64,000 bases of DNA from Cupriavidus campinensis (GTDB taxonomy: Bacteria > Pseudomonadota > Gammaproteobacteria > Burkholderiales > Burkholderiaceae). A program made the position numbers and the translations under genes. The stretch is from contig NZ_CAJPVH010000014.1 of the NCBI RefSeq assembly GCF_905397395.1, positions 43,143 through 107,142 on the forward strand, given 5' to 3'. The notes under the pieces were generated by a model that did no database searches, was not told where the DNA came from, and saw only the letters and a list, made by a program, of their open reading frames with translations. Positions within the stretch are counted from its first letter, which is position 1, and every line of letters begins with the position of its first letter. Positions 41,003 to 49,327 of this stretch are shown piece by piece.

Positions 41003-42049
41003 ATGCCCATCGCCCGCCCACCCCGCCAGCAACGGCCACTCCGGCTGGCGGTGGGCACGGCCCTGTGCATGGCGGTCAGCTTCGGGCTGGCGCTGCCCGT
41101 GCCGATGCTCGCGCCTGTGCTGTGCGCCTTCCTGCTGGCGGTGGTCAACCAGCCCCTGTCGTGGAAGGCCGGCGCGGCGCTGACCGTGCTGGTCATGCTG
41201 ACCACCGGCGTGGGCCTGCTGCTGATTCCCGTGTTGCAGTACGCGCCGTTCAGCGGCGTGCTGGTGGTCGGGCTGGGGCTGTTCGTCACCTTCCGCTATG
41301 GCCTGCGCGGCGGCAGCAACCTCGTGGCGACCTTCCTCGCCGTTGGCCTGACCATGATTCCCGCCGCCGGCGTGTTCGAGTTCAGCCTGGCGCTGGAGGT
41401 GGTCAGCGCGCTGGCCAAGGGCATGCTGATGGCGGTGGCGGTGCTGGCGCTCTGCCACTGGCTGTTTCCGGAGGCCGCCGGCGCGGCGGCGCCCACGCCC
41501 GCCGCGCTGCCCGCGCTGCAGGCCACGTGGATCGCCCTGCGCGCCGCGCTGGTGGTGATGCCCGCGTTCCTGCTGGCGCTGACCGACCCGGCCGGCTATA
41601 CCCCGGTGCTGATGAAGGCGGTCAGCCTGGGCCGGCAGACCTGCACCACCACCGCCCGCGACGCGGGGCGCGAACTGCTCGGCTCCACGCTGCTGGGCGG
41701 CGTGCTGGCCATGCTGTTCTGGTGCGCGCTGAGCCTGTTCGTGCACCTGTGGATGCTGTTCCTGTGGATGTTGCTGTTCGCGCTGCTGCTGGCGCGCAAG
41801 CTCTACCGGCTCAGCCCCACGCGGCTGGCGCCGGGGTTCTGGCTGAACACCCTCGTGACGCTGATCATCCTGCTGGGCCAGTCGATTCAGGACAGTGCCG
41901 CTGGCAAGGACGTCTACACGGCCTTCGCCGTGCGGATGGCACTGTTCATCGGCATCACGCTCTATGCCTGGCTGATGGTCTACTGGCTGGAGGGCAGCCG
42001 CTGGGCGCAGGCCGAGGCGCCCCCTACCGCCCCTCCGCCACCCGGGTAA
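41003..42049 (+). CDS. DUF2955 family inner-membrane permease (FusC/AaeB-like)
   Basis: 348 residues with about ten membrane helices in two groups. The start ARPPRQQRPLRLAVGTALCM, then SFGLALPVPMLAPVLCAFLL, matches DUF2955, a family related to the fusaric-acid resistance and AaeB permeases. The second half has LVVMPAFLLALTDPAGYTPV and LFLWMLLFALLLARKLYRLS. It is the last gene of the efflux unit, after adaptor and channel, and so is the probable pump protein. Substrates of related systems are hydroxylated aromatic acids and fusaric acid; this is knowledge of relatives, not of this protein. Confidence 0.87.
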   Translation: MPIARPPRQQRPLRLAVGTALCMAVSFGLALPVPMLAPVLCAFLLAVVNQPLSWKAGAALTVLVMLTTGVGLLLIPVLQYAPFSGVLVVGLGLFVTFRYGLRGGSNLVATFLAVGLTMIPAAGVFEFSLALEVVSALAKGMLMAVAVLALCHWLFPEAAGAAAPTPAALPALQATWIALRAALVVMPAFLLALTDPAGYTPVLMKAVSLGRQTCTTTARDAGRELLGSTLLGGVLAMLFWCALSLFVHLWMLFLWMLLFALLLARKLYRLSPTRLAPGFWLNTLVTLIILLGQSIQDSAAGKDVYTAFAVRMALFIGITLYAWLMVYWLEGSRWAQAEAPPTAPPPPG

Positions 42050-42088
42050 ACACGGGCGATCTGGCACCCCGGACCCGCGAGCCATTTA

Positions 42089-42103
42089 GTTATACTCCAT
42101 AAC
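42089..42103. promoter_or_regulatory. Candidate MarR operator and -10 upstream of the flavin monooxygenase operon
   Basis: GTTAT (42089-42093), five bases, ATAAC (42099-42103): a 15-bp dyad typical in size for MarR-family sites. TATACT (42091-42096), a -10-like hexamer, lies inside it. The operon's last gene encodes a MarR protein. The ATG of the first gene is 78 bases downstream. Confidence 0.5.
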
Positions 42104-42180
42104 AATTTCGGCATCGCAGATAACGGCAGCCGGCGCAACACGCCGGGCACAAGGCCGGACAAAAGGCCGCGGAGGAGACC

Positions 42181-43461
42181 ATGAAGACCCCGAAGATCGC
42201 CATCGCCGGCGGCGGCATTGGCGGGCTGACGCTCGCCCTGCTCTGCCACCGGCACGGCATGGATGTGGAAGTCTGGGAAGCCAGCGAGCAGATCCGCCCG
42301 CTTGGCGTCGGCATCAACCTGCTGCCCCATGCGGTGCGGGAACTCGCCGCGCTGGGGCTGCAGGACGCGCTGGCCGAGATCGCCATCGAGACATCCTCCC
42401 TCTCCTACTACAACAAGTTTGGCCAACAGATCTGGCACGAGCCGCGCGGCGTGGCCGCCGGCTACGCCTGGCCGCAGTTCTCGGTGCATCGCGGGCAGTT
42501 CCAGATGCTGCTGTACGAGACGGCAGTGCAGCGCCTGGGCGCGGACCGCGTTCATGCCGGCCATGCAATCGAATCCATCGCCTCGGTGGGCGGCGGCAGG
42601 GCGGGCGAGCCTGCGCGCTTCGTGCTGCGGCGCCGCAGCGACGGCGCCACCGTCGAGGCCGAAGCGGACGTGCTGGTGGGCGCCGACGGCATCCACTCGG
42701 CCGTGCGCCGGCATTTCTACCCCACCGGCGACGCGCCGCGCTTCTCCCGCCGCCTGCTCTGGCGCGCCACCACCGAGGCCGCGCCCTACCTCGACGGCCG
42801 TTCGATGTTCATGGCCGGCCATCAGGACCAGAAGTTCGTCGCCTATCCGATCTCCGCGCCGCTGCACCGGCAGGGCCGCTCGCTGATCAACTGGATTGCC
42901 GAGCTGCGCGTGCCGGACAGCTACCCGGACGAGCCGCCGCGCAGTGACTGGAACCGTGAGGTGGACAAATCCGTGTTCCGCGACGCCTTTGCCGGCTGGC
43001 GCTGGGACTGGATCGACATTCCCGCGCTGATCGACGGCGCGCCGGCCATCTACGAGTTCCCGATGGTGGACAAGGACTGCCTGCCGCGCTGGACCTTCGG
43101 CCGCGTGACGTTGCTGGGCGATGCGGCGCATCCGATGTACCCGATCGGCTCCAACGGCAGCGCGCAGGCGATTGTCGATGCCCGCTACCTGACCGACTGC
43201 CTGCTCGGCCACGCCGACCTGGACTACGCGCTGCGCGAGTACGAGGCGGAACGGCTGCCGCGCACCGCCGGCATCGTGCTGCGCAACCGGATGAACGGCC
43301 CCGAGCAGGTCATGCAGATGGCCGAGGAGCGCGCGCCGCAGGGCTTTGCCCAGATCGACGCGGTGATTCCGCGCGCCGAACTGGAGGCCATTGCCCAGCG
43401 ATACAAGAACCTGGCCGGCTTCGGCCAGCAGCAACTCCAGGCCGACGCCCCGCGCGCCTGA
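42181..43461 (+). CDS. FAD-dependent aromatic monooxygenase (PhzS / salicylate hydroxylase-like)
   Basis: 426 residues of the PHBH fold. FAD binding: IAIAGGGIGGLTLALLCHRHG at the N-terminus (GxGxxG), the DG motif VLVGADGIHSAVRRHF near residue 165, and the GD motif VTLLGDAAHPMYPIGSNGSA near residue 315. It should hydroxylate an aromatic substrate with NAD(P)H and oxygen in the cytoplasm. The ribosome-binding site GAGGAG precedes the ATG. The next gene, 31 bases on, is a branched-chain-type periplasmic binding protein, and DUF3237 and MarR follow. The set looks like uptake, sensing and ring hydroxylation of an aromatic compound, though the substrate is not known. Confidence 0.9.
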   Translation: MKTPKIAIAGGGIGGLTLALLCHRHGMDVEVWEASEQIRPLGVGINLLPHAVRELAALGLQDALAEIAIETSSLSYYNKFGQQIWHEPRGVAAGYAWPQFSVHRGQFQMLLYETAVQRLGADRVHAGHAIESIASVGGGRAGEPARFVLRRRSDGATVEAEADVLVGADGIHSAVRRHFYPTGDAPRFSRRLLWRATTEAAPYLDGRSMFMAGHQDQKFVAYPISAPLHRQGRSLINWIAELRVPDSYPDEPPRSDWNREVDKSVFRDAFAGWRWDWIDIPALIDGAPAIYEFPMVDKDCLPRWTFGRVTLLGDAAHPMYPIGSNGSAQAIVDARYLTDCLLGHADLDYALREYEAERLPRTAGIVLRNRMNGPEQVMQMAEERAPQGFAQIDAVIPRAELEAIAQRYKNLAGFGQQQLQADAPRA

Positions 43462-43492
43462 ACATCTCATAACAAGACCATAGGGAGACAAC

Positions 43493-44629
43493 ATGAAGCC
43501 GCAATCCATTCGACTCACCCTGCCGGCCCTGCTGCTGGCCGCCGGCCTCGCCCACGCCGAGGTGACCGTCGGCGTCAGCATTTCCTCCACCGGCCCGTCC
43601 GCCTCGCTCGGCATTCCGCAGAAGAACACCATGCCGTTCCTGCCCGAGACCATCGGCGGCGAGAAGATCCGCTACATCCTGATGGACGACGCCTCGGACC
43701 CCACGCAGGGCACCAAGGTGGCGCGGCGCTTTGTGACCGAGGACAAGGTCGACATCATCCTCGGCTCGTCGTCGGTGGCGCCGTCCATCGCCATCTCGGA
43801 AGTCGCGGACGAGAGCCAGACCGTGCAGCTGGCGTTCTCGCCCATCGAACTGAAGCCCGGGCGCGGCGCGTGGACCTATCGGCTGGCCCAGCCGGTGAAG
43901 CTGATGGCCGACGCGGTGGCCACCCGGGCACAGGCCAATGGCGTCAAGAGCATCGCCTTCATCGGCTTTGCCGACGCCTACGGCGAAACGTGGCTCAAGG
44001 AGTTCACCAGCGCCGCGTTGGCGAAGGGCATCCGCATTCTGGCCACCGAGCGCTACGCGCGCTCCGACACCAGCGTGACCGCCCAGGTGCTCAAGATGAT
44101 GGCCGCCAAGCCCGATGCGATGCTGATTGCCGGCGCCGGCACCGGCGCCGCGCTGCCACACACCACGCTGCGCGAGCGCGGCTACACCGGCCCGGTCTAC
44201 CACACGCACGGCGCGGCCACGCGCGACCTGATCCGCATCGGCGGCAAGGCGGTGAACGGGGCGATCCTGCCGGCGGGGCCGGTGATCGTGGCCGAGCAGT
44301 TGCCGGCGGACAGCGCGCCGCGCAAGCCGGGCCTCGACTACGTCACGCGCTACGAGAAACAGTACGGCCCGGAGACCCGCACGCAGTTTGGCGCCCATCC
44401 TTATGACGCGGGGCTGGTGCTGCAGCGCATCGTGCCGGTGGCGCTCAAGCGCGCCAAGCCGGGCACGCCCGAGTTCCGCAAGGCGCTGCGCGACGCCCTG
44501 GAAAGCGAGCGCGACATCGTCGTCTCCCACGGCGTACTGAACTACACGGCGCAGGACCATTTCGGCTTCGACAATCGCGGCCGGGTGATGCTGACCATCG
44601 ACAACGGCAACTGGAAGCTGCTGAAATGA
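43493..44629 (+). CDS. ABC transporter periplasmic binding protein, branched-chain amino acid/aromatic type
   Basis: 378 residues with a signal peptide (LPALLLAAGLAHAEVTVG, cleavage near AHA). The mature part has VGVSISSTGPSASLGIPQKN, LMDDASDPTQGTKVARRFV and VDIILGSSSVAPSIAISEVA, as in LivK-like receptors. In degradation clusters such receptors often bind aromatic acids, as shown for Rhodopseudomonas and related bacteria. No permease or ATPase gene is adjacent, so it either uses a system encoded elsewhere or acts as a sensor. It overlaps DUF3237 by ATGA. Confidence 0.92.
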   Translation: MKPQSIRLTLPALLLAAGLAHAEVTVGVSISSTGPSASLGIPQKNTMPFLPETIGGEKIRYILMDDASDPTQGTKVARRFVTEDKVDIILGSSSVAPSIAISEVADESQTVQLAFSPIELKPGRGAWTYRLAQPVKLMADAVATRAQANGVKSIAFIGFADAYGETWLKEFTSAALAKGIRILATERYARSDTSVTAQVLKMMAAKPDAMLIAGAGTGAALPHTTLRERGYTGPVYHTHGAATRDLIRIGGKAVNGAILPAGPVIVAEQLPADSAPRKPGLDYVTRYEKQYGPETRTQFGAHPYDAGLVLQRIVPVALKRAKPGTPEFRKALRDALESERDIVVSHGVLNYTAQDHFGFDNRGRVMLTIDNGNWKLLK

Positions 44630-45111
44630 CGCTCGCCCTGCCCACGCCGGCGCTGGAACGGGTGGCGGACTTCGAGATCGCCGTGGCACCCGCCACGGAC
44701 CTCGGCGCGGGGCCGCTCGGCCAGCGCCGGGTGATCCCGATCCTCTCCGGCACGGCGTCCGGGCCGTTGCTCAATGGCCGCATCCTGCCCGGCGGCGCGG
44801 ACTTCCAGCTGATCCGCCCCGGCAGTGGCGACGGCTGGAGCACGGCCGACATCGAAGCGCGCTATGTGCTGGAAACCGACGACGGCGCACTGATCTACAT
44901 CGTCAACGCCGGCGTGCGCAGCGGCACGGAAGCCGATATCGCCCAGCTCAACGCGGGCGGCACGGTGGACCCGTCCCGCCTCTATTTCCGCACCGCACCA
45001 CGCTTCGAGACCGCCGCGCCTGCCTACCTCTGGCTGATGCGCCACACCTTCGTGGCTACCGGGGCGCGCTACCCGGACCGGGTGGTGCTGCGCTATTTCG
45101 TGGTGCGCTGA
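44626..45111 (+). CDS. DUF3237 family protein
   Basis: 161 residues forming a predicted beta-barrel: LERVADFEIAVAPATDLG, GPLGQRRVIPILSGTASGPL, GRILPGGADFQLIRPGSGDG, ARYVLETDDGALIYIVNAG, and RFETAAPAYLWLMRHTFVAT. DUF3237 members lie in aromatic degradation operons and have no firmly assigned reaction. Translation is coupled to the binding protein by an ATGA overlap, and the MarR gene starts 2 bases after its stop, so all four genes are one transcript. A lipocalin-like binding or isomerase role is possible but unproven. Confidence 0.87.
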   Translation: MTLALPTPALERVADFEIAVAPATDLGAGPLGQRRVIPILSGTASGPLLNGRILPGGADFQLIRPGSGDGWSTADIEARYVLETDDGALIYIVNAGVRSGTEADIAQLNAGGTVDPSRLYFRTAPRFETAAPAYLWLMRHTFVATGARYPDRVVLRYFVVR

Positions 45112-45113
45112 CG

Positions 45114-45668
45114 ATGGCGGTCACACGTAACACGAGCAAAGCCCGCAAGACGCGCGAACCGCTGGCGCCGGACCCGGCCCTCGGCGAGGGCGGAGACGGC
45201 GGGGGGCACTTCAACCCGCATCTGCCCGATGTGGACTACGGCGTGCTGGACACACTGACCGGCTATGCCATCCGGCGCGCGCAGATCCGCATCTACGAGG
45301 ATTTCGTCCGCTCGCTCGCCGCGTGGCAGATCACGCCGCCGCGCTTCTCTGCGCTGCAGATCATCGCGCGGAACCCCGGCGTGCGGCTGACGGACCTCGC
45401 GCGCATCCTCGGCATCGCCCGCTCCGGGGCGGTGATGCTGTTCGATGCGCTCGAAGCCATGCAACTGGTTGCGCGCGAGCCCTCGCCCACGGACCGGCGC
45501 GCCTATGCGCTGGCGCTGACGGCCACGGGGCGCCAGACGCTGGCCGCCGTGACCGAAGCGGTCTGCGACCACGACGCCCGCATCGGCGCGCAGCTCTCCG
45601 AAGCAGAGCGGCAGACGCTGCTGCGCCTGCTGGACAAGCTGGCGCCGGGAGAACCCTGGCAGTCTTAA
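45114..45668 (+). CDS. MarR-family transcriptional regulator
   Basis: 184 residues. After a charged, Gly-rich N-terminal tail the winged helix spans residues about 60-150: WQITPPRFSALQIIARNPGV, RLTDLARILGIARSGAVMLF, and the wing MQLVAREPSPTDRRAYALAL with the typical DRR motif. MarR dimers usually repress their own operon and release DNA on binding phenolic ligands. It is the last gene of the flavin monooxygenase operon, and a 15-bp dyad overlaps a -10 upstream of the first gene. Its stop overlaps the convergent cupin gene by four bases. Confidence 0.92.
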   Translation: MAVTRNTSKARKTREPLAPDPALGEGGDGGGHFNPHLPDVDYGVLDTLTGYAIRRAQIRIYEDFVRSLAAWQITPPRFSALQIIARNPGVRLTDLARILGIARSGAVMLFDALEAMQLVAREPSPTDRRAYALALTATGRQTLAAVTEAVCDHDARIGAQLSEAERQTLLRLLDKLAPGEPWQS

Positions 45669-46246
45669 TTGGCCGCGATGGCCCCGACAGCCGCCGCCAG
45701 CATCAGCATCACCGCCGCCGCACGCTTGCGCGTGATGGCACCGGTGACCTGACCCTTGGCGCGCAGGCGGCGCAGCAGCCGCCCGTCGAGGTTGATCCGC
45801 GCCAGCAAGCGCGTGGCCAGGCGCAGGCCGACAGGCACCTCGCGCCGGCAGATCGCCACCTTGCGCACATACTGGTCCACCTCCCAGTACCACGTGGTAT
45901 GCGCCGGAAAGTATCCAATCGAGCCGGCCCGCAGCGTGTGGGTGCGCCCATGGGCATCCGTCACGCGGGTCTCGCCTTCGAGGATGTAGACGATCTCGTC
46001 GAGCGCGTAGTGCCACTCGAAGGTCCCTTGTGTGCAGTCCCACACAGAGGTCCAGGCAAGTTCATCCGCCGCGGTCGAATGCTCGCTGTAGTGCGTCACG
46101 GGTTGGCCGCTGCGCACCCAGCCGGGCTGGATCTCGCAGGGTTTCATCGGGAGGGCACTGGCCTTGCTGAAGGCCCCGGTTTCGCGAATGGATGCAGGTG
46201 CCTGGTCAGCTCCGTGGGCCGCCATATGCTCGTCTTTCATCGGCAA
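45665..46246 (-). CDS. Cupin-domain protein with C-terminal hydrophobic helix
   Basis: 193 residues. The cupin core lies at about residues 45-135: SVWDCTQGTFEWHYALDEIV, YILEGETRVTDAHGRTHTLR, AGSIGYFPAHTTWYWEV, matching the DUF861 / ureidoglycine-aminohydrolase-like cupins. After a basic segment (RLRAKGQVTGAITRKRA) it ends with one hydrophobic helix (AAAVMLMLAAAVGAIAAN), an unusual addition that may tether it to the membrane. A second ATG lies two codons in. It converges on the MarR gene with a four-base overlap. No enzymatic partner is adjacent. The function is unknown. Confidence 0.82.
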   Translation of the reverse strand: MPMKDEHMAAHGADQAPASIRETGAFSKASALPMKPCEIQPGWVRSGQPVTHYSEHSTAADELAWTSVWDCTQGTFEWHYALDEIVYILEGETRVTDAHGRTHTLRAGSIGYFPAHTTWYWEVDQYVRKVAICRREVPVGLRLATRLLARINLDGRLLRRLRAKGQVTGAITRKRAAAVMLMLAAAVGAIAAN

Positions 46247-46397
46247 TCATTCCTGTTTGAGGTTGCTGACCGACGAAAGATAAGCCAGCGTGACACCTGC
46301 GCTCCGTGCGGGGCCGCACCATCGGTGACATTTGGAACAACAGTTTGGAACGGGGGTCCGAATCCGGCGAGCGCGGCGCCCGCCGCTGGCTTAAGGT

Positions 46398-47141
46398 ATG
46401 CGGATGCGGACATCTTCCTCCCAGCAAAACCAACACGACCCGGCGCAGCGCGTAGGCACGCTCGACTGGGACGCCATCACGCACGACCTCGACGCGCAGG
46501 GCTGCGCGACGATCCCCGGCCTGCTCACACCCGCCGAGTGCGACGCGCTGGCCGCGCGCTACGGCGACGACGCCCTGTACCGGTCGCGCATCGTCATGGG
46601 CCAGCACGGCTTCGGGCGCGGCGAGTACAAGTACTTCCGCTATCCGCTCCCGGCGCTGGTCCAGGCGCTGCGCACGGCGCTCTATCCGCATCTGGTGCCC
46701 GTGGCCAACCGCTGGCATGCGGCCATGGGCATCGAACGACGGTTCCCGCCCGAGCACGCCAGCTTCCTTGACGAATGCCACCGCGCCGGCCAGCGCCGGC
46801 CCACGCCGCTACTGCTGGCCTATGGCGAGGGGGACTACAACTGCCTGCACCAGGACCTGTACGGCACACAGGTGTTTCCGCTCCAGGTGGCGATCCTGCT
46901 GTCGGCGCCCGGCGCCAGCTTCACCGGCGGCGAGTTCGTGATGACGGCGCAGCGCCCGCGCATGCAGTCGCGCGCGGAAGTGGTGGCCCTGGCGCAGGGC
47001 GACGCGGTGGTCTTCGCGGTCAGCCAGCGGCCGGTGCAGGGCACGCGTGGCCCCTACAGGGTGAACATGCGTCACGGCGTGAGCCGTCTGCGCTCGGGCA
47101 CGCGCCACACGCTCGGCATCATCTTCCACGACGCCGAGTGA
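46398..47141 (+). CDS. 2-oxoglutarate/Fe(II)-dependent dioxygenase family protein
   Basis: 247 residues. The double-stranded beta-helix iron site can be placed: His151 and Asp153 in YNCLHQDLYG and His226 in NMRHGVSRLR, with Arg236 in SGTRHTLGIIFHD as the likely 2-oxoglutarate carboxylate ligand. The N-terminal part (GCATIPGLLTPAECDALAAR) is typical of prolyl-hydroxylase-like proteins of this group. It is cytoplasmic and substrate unknown; relatives hydroxylate protein residues or small metabolites. Starts at 46398 and 46404 are both possible. The 151-base gap before it holds TTTGGAAC twice, 13 bases apart (46331 and 46344). Confidence 0.87.
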   Translation: MRMRTSSSQQNQHDPAQRVGTLDWDAITHDLDAQGCATIPGLLTPAECDALAARYGDDALYRSRIVMGQHGFGRGEYKYFRYPLPALVQALRTALYPHLVPVANRWHAAMGIERRFPPEHASFLDECHRAGQRRPTPLLLAYGEGDYNCLHQDLYGTQVFPLQVAILLSAPGASFTGGEFVMTAQRPRMQSRAEVVALAQGDAVVFAVSQRPVQGTRGPYRVNMRHGVSRLRSGTRHTLGIIFHDAE

Positions 47142-47194
47142 CCGGCGCCGGCGCTACAATGCCGGCTTTCCCCGACCCAGACCGATCGCCGCCC

Positions 47195-47452
47195 ATGCTT
47201 CCCGACGCCGAAGCCCTGCGCCTGCTCGTGACACGCACCATGCCGTTTGGCAAGCACAAGGGCACGCTGATTGCCGACCTGCCCGGCAACTACCTGAACT
47301 GGTTCGCGCGCGAGGGCTTCCCGCCCGGCGAGATCGGCCGCCTGCTGGCGCTGATGCACGAACTCGACCACAACGGGCTCGCGGACCTGCTCAAGCCGCT
47401 GCGGGAGGGCGCCGGGCGCACCCCCCTTCCCAAGAAAAACGGGCCGCGCTAA
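47195..47452 (+). CDS. DUF3820 family small protein
   Basis: 85 residues: LRLLVTRTMPFGKHKGTLIA, LPGNYLNWFAREGFPPGEIG, RLLALMHELDHNGLADLLKP. The MPFGKHKGxxxxxLPxxYLxWF pattern is the DUF3820 (putative quorum-sensing-regulated) family, related to the small domain seen in some exonucleases. The function is unproven. A TACAAT -10-like element lies 35 bases upstream, right after the dioxygenase gene, so it may be expressed on its own. Its stop codon lies in the loop of a terminator that serves the convergent opgG/D gene. Confidence 0.85.
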   Translation: MLPDAEALRLLVTRTMPFGKHKGTLIADLPGNYLNWFAREGFPPGEIGRLLALMHELDHNGLADLLKPLREGAGRTPLPKKNGPR

Positions 47453-47461
47453 GGCGGCCCG
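47432..47461 (-). terminator. Intrinsic terminator for the opgG/D gene
   Basis: CGGGCCGC (47440-47447) pairs perfectly with GCGGCCCG (47454-47461). Read on the minus strand the stem is followed by GTTTTTCTTG. It lies 44 bases after the opgG/D stop and spans the stop codon of the opposing DUF3820 gene. Confidence 0.8.
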
Positions 47462-47505
47462 CTCGGGTGGATCGCCCGTCCGGCGATCAGTCCAGATTCG
47501 TTAAA

Positions 47506-49092
47506 TCAGTTGCCCGGCATCGAATCCGGCGGCAGCTGGTAGCTCCAGGTCTCGCTGAGCACCTTGTCGCCGGAGACCAGTGCCTCGCGCATCTCCACCA
47601 CCTTCTTCGGGTCCTTGACCTTGATCCGCAGCGTCACCCGGTAGCCCTTGGTCACCGGGTTCGGCTGCAGGATGTTCTCGATGACCTCGGCGTTGTCGCT
47701 GACGCTGAACGACGCACGCACCGGCGCATTCGGCGGCAGCTTGGCCAGCGCGCCGCCCTCGAAGTCGATCACGAAGCCCAGGCTGCCGTCCAGGTGGCGG
47801 ATCAGGTTGGCCTGCATGATCTCGCCCGCGCTGCGCAGCGTCTGCTTGACCCAGGCGAGGTTCTTGTCGACCATCGCGCGCTCGTCCATGGTCCAGTGCA
47901 TGGTGTAGTCGGCCCTGATCGGCTGGCCCTTGGGCGGCAGCTGGTCGGGTGTCCAGAACGCGACGATGTTGTCGTTGGTCTCGTCCGGCGTGGGAATTTC
48001 CACCAGCTCGACCTTGCCGCGCCCCCAGTCGCCCTGCGGCTCGATCCACGCGCTCGGGCGCAGGTCGTAGCGGTCCTTGAGGTCCTCGTAGGCGGAGAAC
48101 TCGCGGCCACGCTGCATCAGGCCAAACCCGCGCGGGTTGTTCACCTGGAAGGTGCTGATCGCCAGATGCCTGGGGTTGTTCAGCGGGCGCCACAGCCATT
48201 CGCCGTCGCCGGTGTGGATGGAGAGCCCGTTCGAGTCATGCAGCGCCGGGCGGAAGTTGTTGGCGTCGCGCTGCTGGTTCGGGCCGAACAGGAACATGCT
48301 GGTCAGCGGCGCAATGCCGAGCTTGGTCACCGCGCCACGCATGAACACGCGCGCCTGGACCTTCAGCGTCGCATCCGTGCCCGGCATCAGCTCGAAGCGG
48401 TAGGCGCCCGTGGCACGCTGGGAATCCATCAGCGCGAAGAACACCAGCGGCTTGCCCGGCGCCGTGGGGCGCTCGATCCAGAATTCCCGGAAGGCCGGGA
48501 ACTCCTCGGCCACCGGCAGGCCGGTGTCGATAGCCAGCCCGCGCGCGGAGAGCCCGTAGACCTGGCCCTTGCCGATCACGCGGAAGTAGCTCGCGCCGAG
48601 GATGCTCATCACTTCGTCGAGCTTGTCCGGCCGGTTCACCGGGTACAGCACGCGGAAACCCGCGTAGCCGAGGTTGTTGGTGGCGGCCTTGTCGAGCTTG
48701 AGGTCGCCGAAGTCAAAACGGCTGGGCGAGTAGCGGATCTCCTGCACGTTCCTGCCGACGATCTCGTTGATCTTGACCGGCGTGCTGAAGTGCATGCCCT
48801 GGTGGTAGAAGCCCAGCCGGTACGGCGTGGGCTGGTCCTTCCACTCCACGGCATCCAGCTTCGGCTGGATCTTGATGTAGTCGGCAAACTGCATCTTCGA
48901 GAAGGCCGGCGGCAGGTTGCTGACCGGGGCCACATAGGGCTGGTCCGCCATCGATCTGGCGCGGGTGGTCACGTCGTCGAGCGAGAAGGCGGCGGCGGGC
49001 GCGCTGGCCGCGAACACGCCCGCGAGCGCGATGGCCGGCAAGGCAAGTTGCATCTTGTTACGTAATGACGCGGCAAAGACGGCAAGAACCAC
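47506..49092 (-). CDS. Periplasmic glucan biosynthesis protein, MdoG/OpgG or OpgD type
   Basis: 528 residues from a GTG at 49092, preceded by a strong GGAGGG site at 5-6 bases; an ATG at 49053 has no such site. The signal region is [20 protein letters not shown]. The mature part has [77 protein letters not shown] and [20 protein letters not shown], all characteristic of OpgG/OpgD proteins. These act on the backbone of osmoregulated periplasmic glucans, and recent work shows beta-glucanase activity for the family. OpgG and OpgD cannot be told apart here. No opgH is nearby. It is divergent from bglX, another beta-glucan enzyme, across a 235-base gap. Confidence 0.92.
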   Translation of the reverse strand: MVLAVFAASLRNKMQLALPAIALAGVFAASAPAAAFSLDDVTTRARSMADQPYVAPVSNLPPAFSKMQFADYIKIQPKLDAVEWKDQPTPYRLGFYHQGMHFSTPVKINEIVGRNVQEIRYSPSRFDFGDLKLDKAATNNLGYAGFRVLYPVNRPDKLDEVMSILGASYFRVIGKGQVYGLSARGLAIDTGLPVAEEFPAFREFWIERPTAPGKPLVFFALMDSQRATGAYRFELMPGTDATLKVQARVFMRGAVTKLGIAPLTSMFLFGPNQQRDANNFRPALHDSNGLSIHTGDGEWLWRPLNNPRHLAISTFQVNNPRGFGLMQRGREFSAYEDLKDRYDLRPSAWIEPQGDWGRGKVELVEIPTPDETNDNIVAFWTPDQLPPKGQPIRADYTMHWTMDERAMVDKNLAWVKQTLRSAGEIMQANLIRHLDGSLGFVIDFEGGALAKLPPNAPVRASFSVSDNAEVIENILQPNPVTKGYRVTLRIKVKDPKKVVEMREALVSGDKVLSETWSYQLPPDSMPGN

Positions 49093-49327
49093 GAATCCCT
49101 CCAGAAAAATCGAATCGAAAACAGGCTGACAGCGCCCGGGAGGCAAAGTTGCCGCCCTATTTGGGTAAACTGCCGACGCAGTCCACAAAAATAACCGATT
49201 TCGCCCGACGTGCCGATCAGACGTTGGACGACAGCCGGCCGGCGCCACTTCCTGCACCCTTATGCACACTTTCAGGGCACTTTCGGGGCATGATTGCGGG
49301 CCTGGCTCATTGGGGAAGACTCACCAC

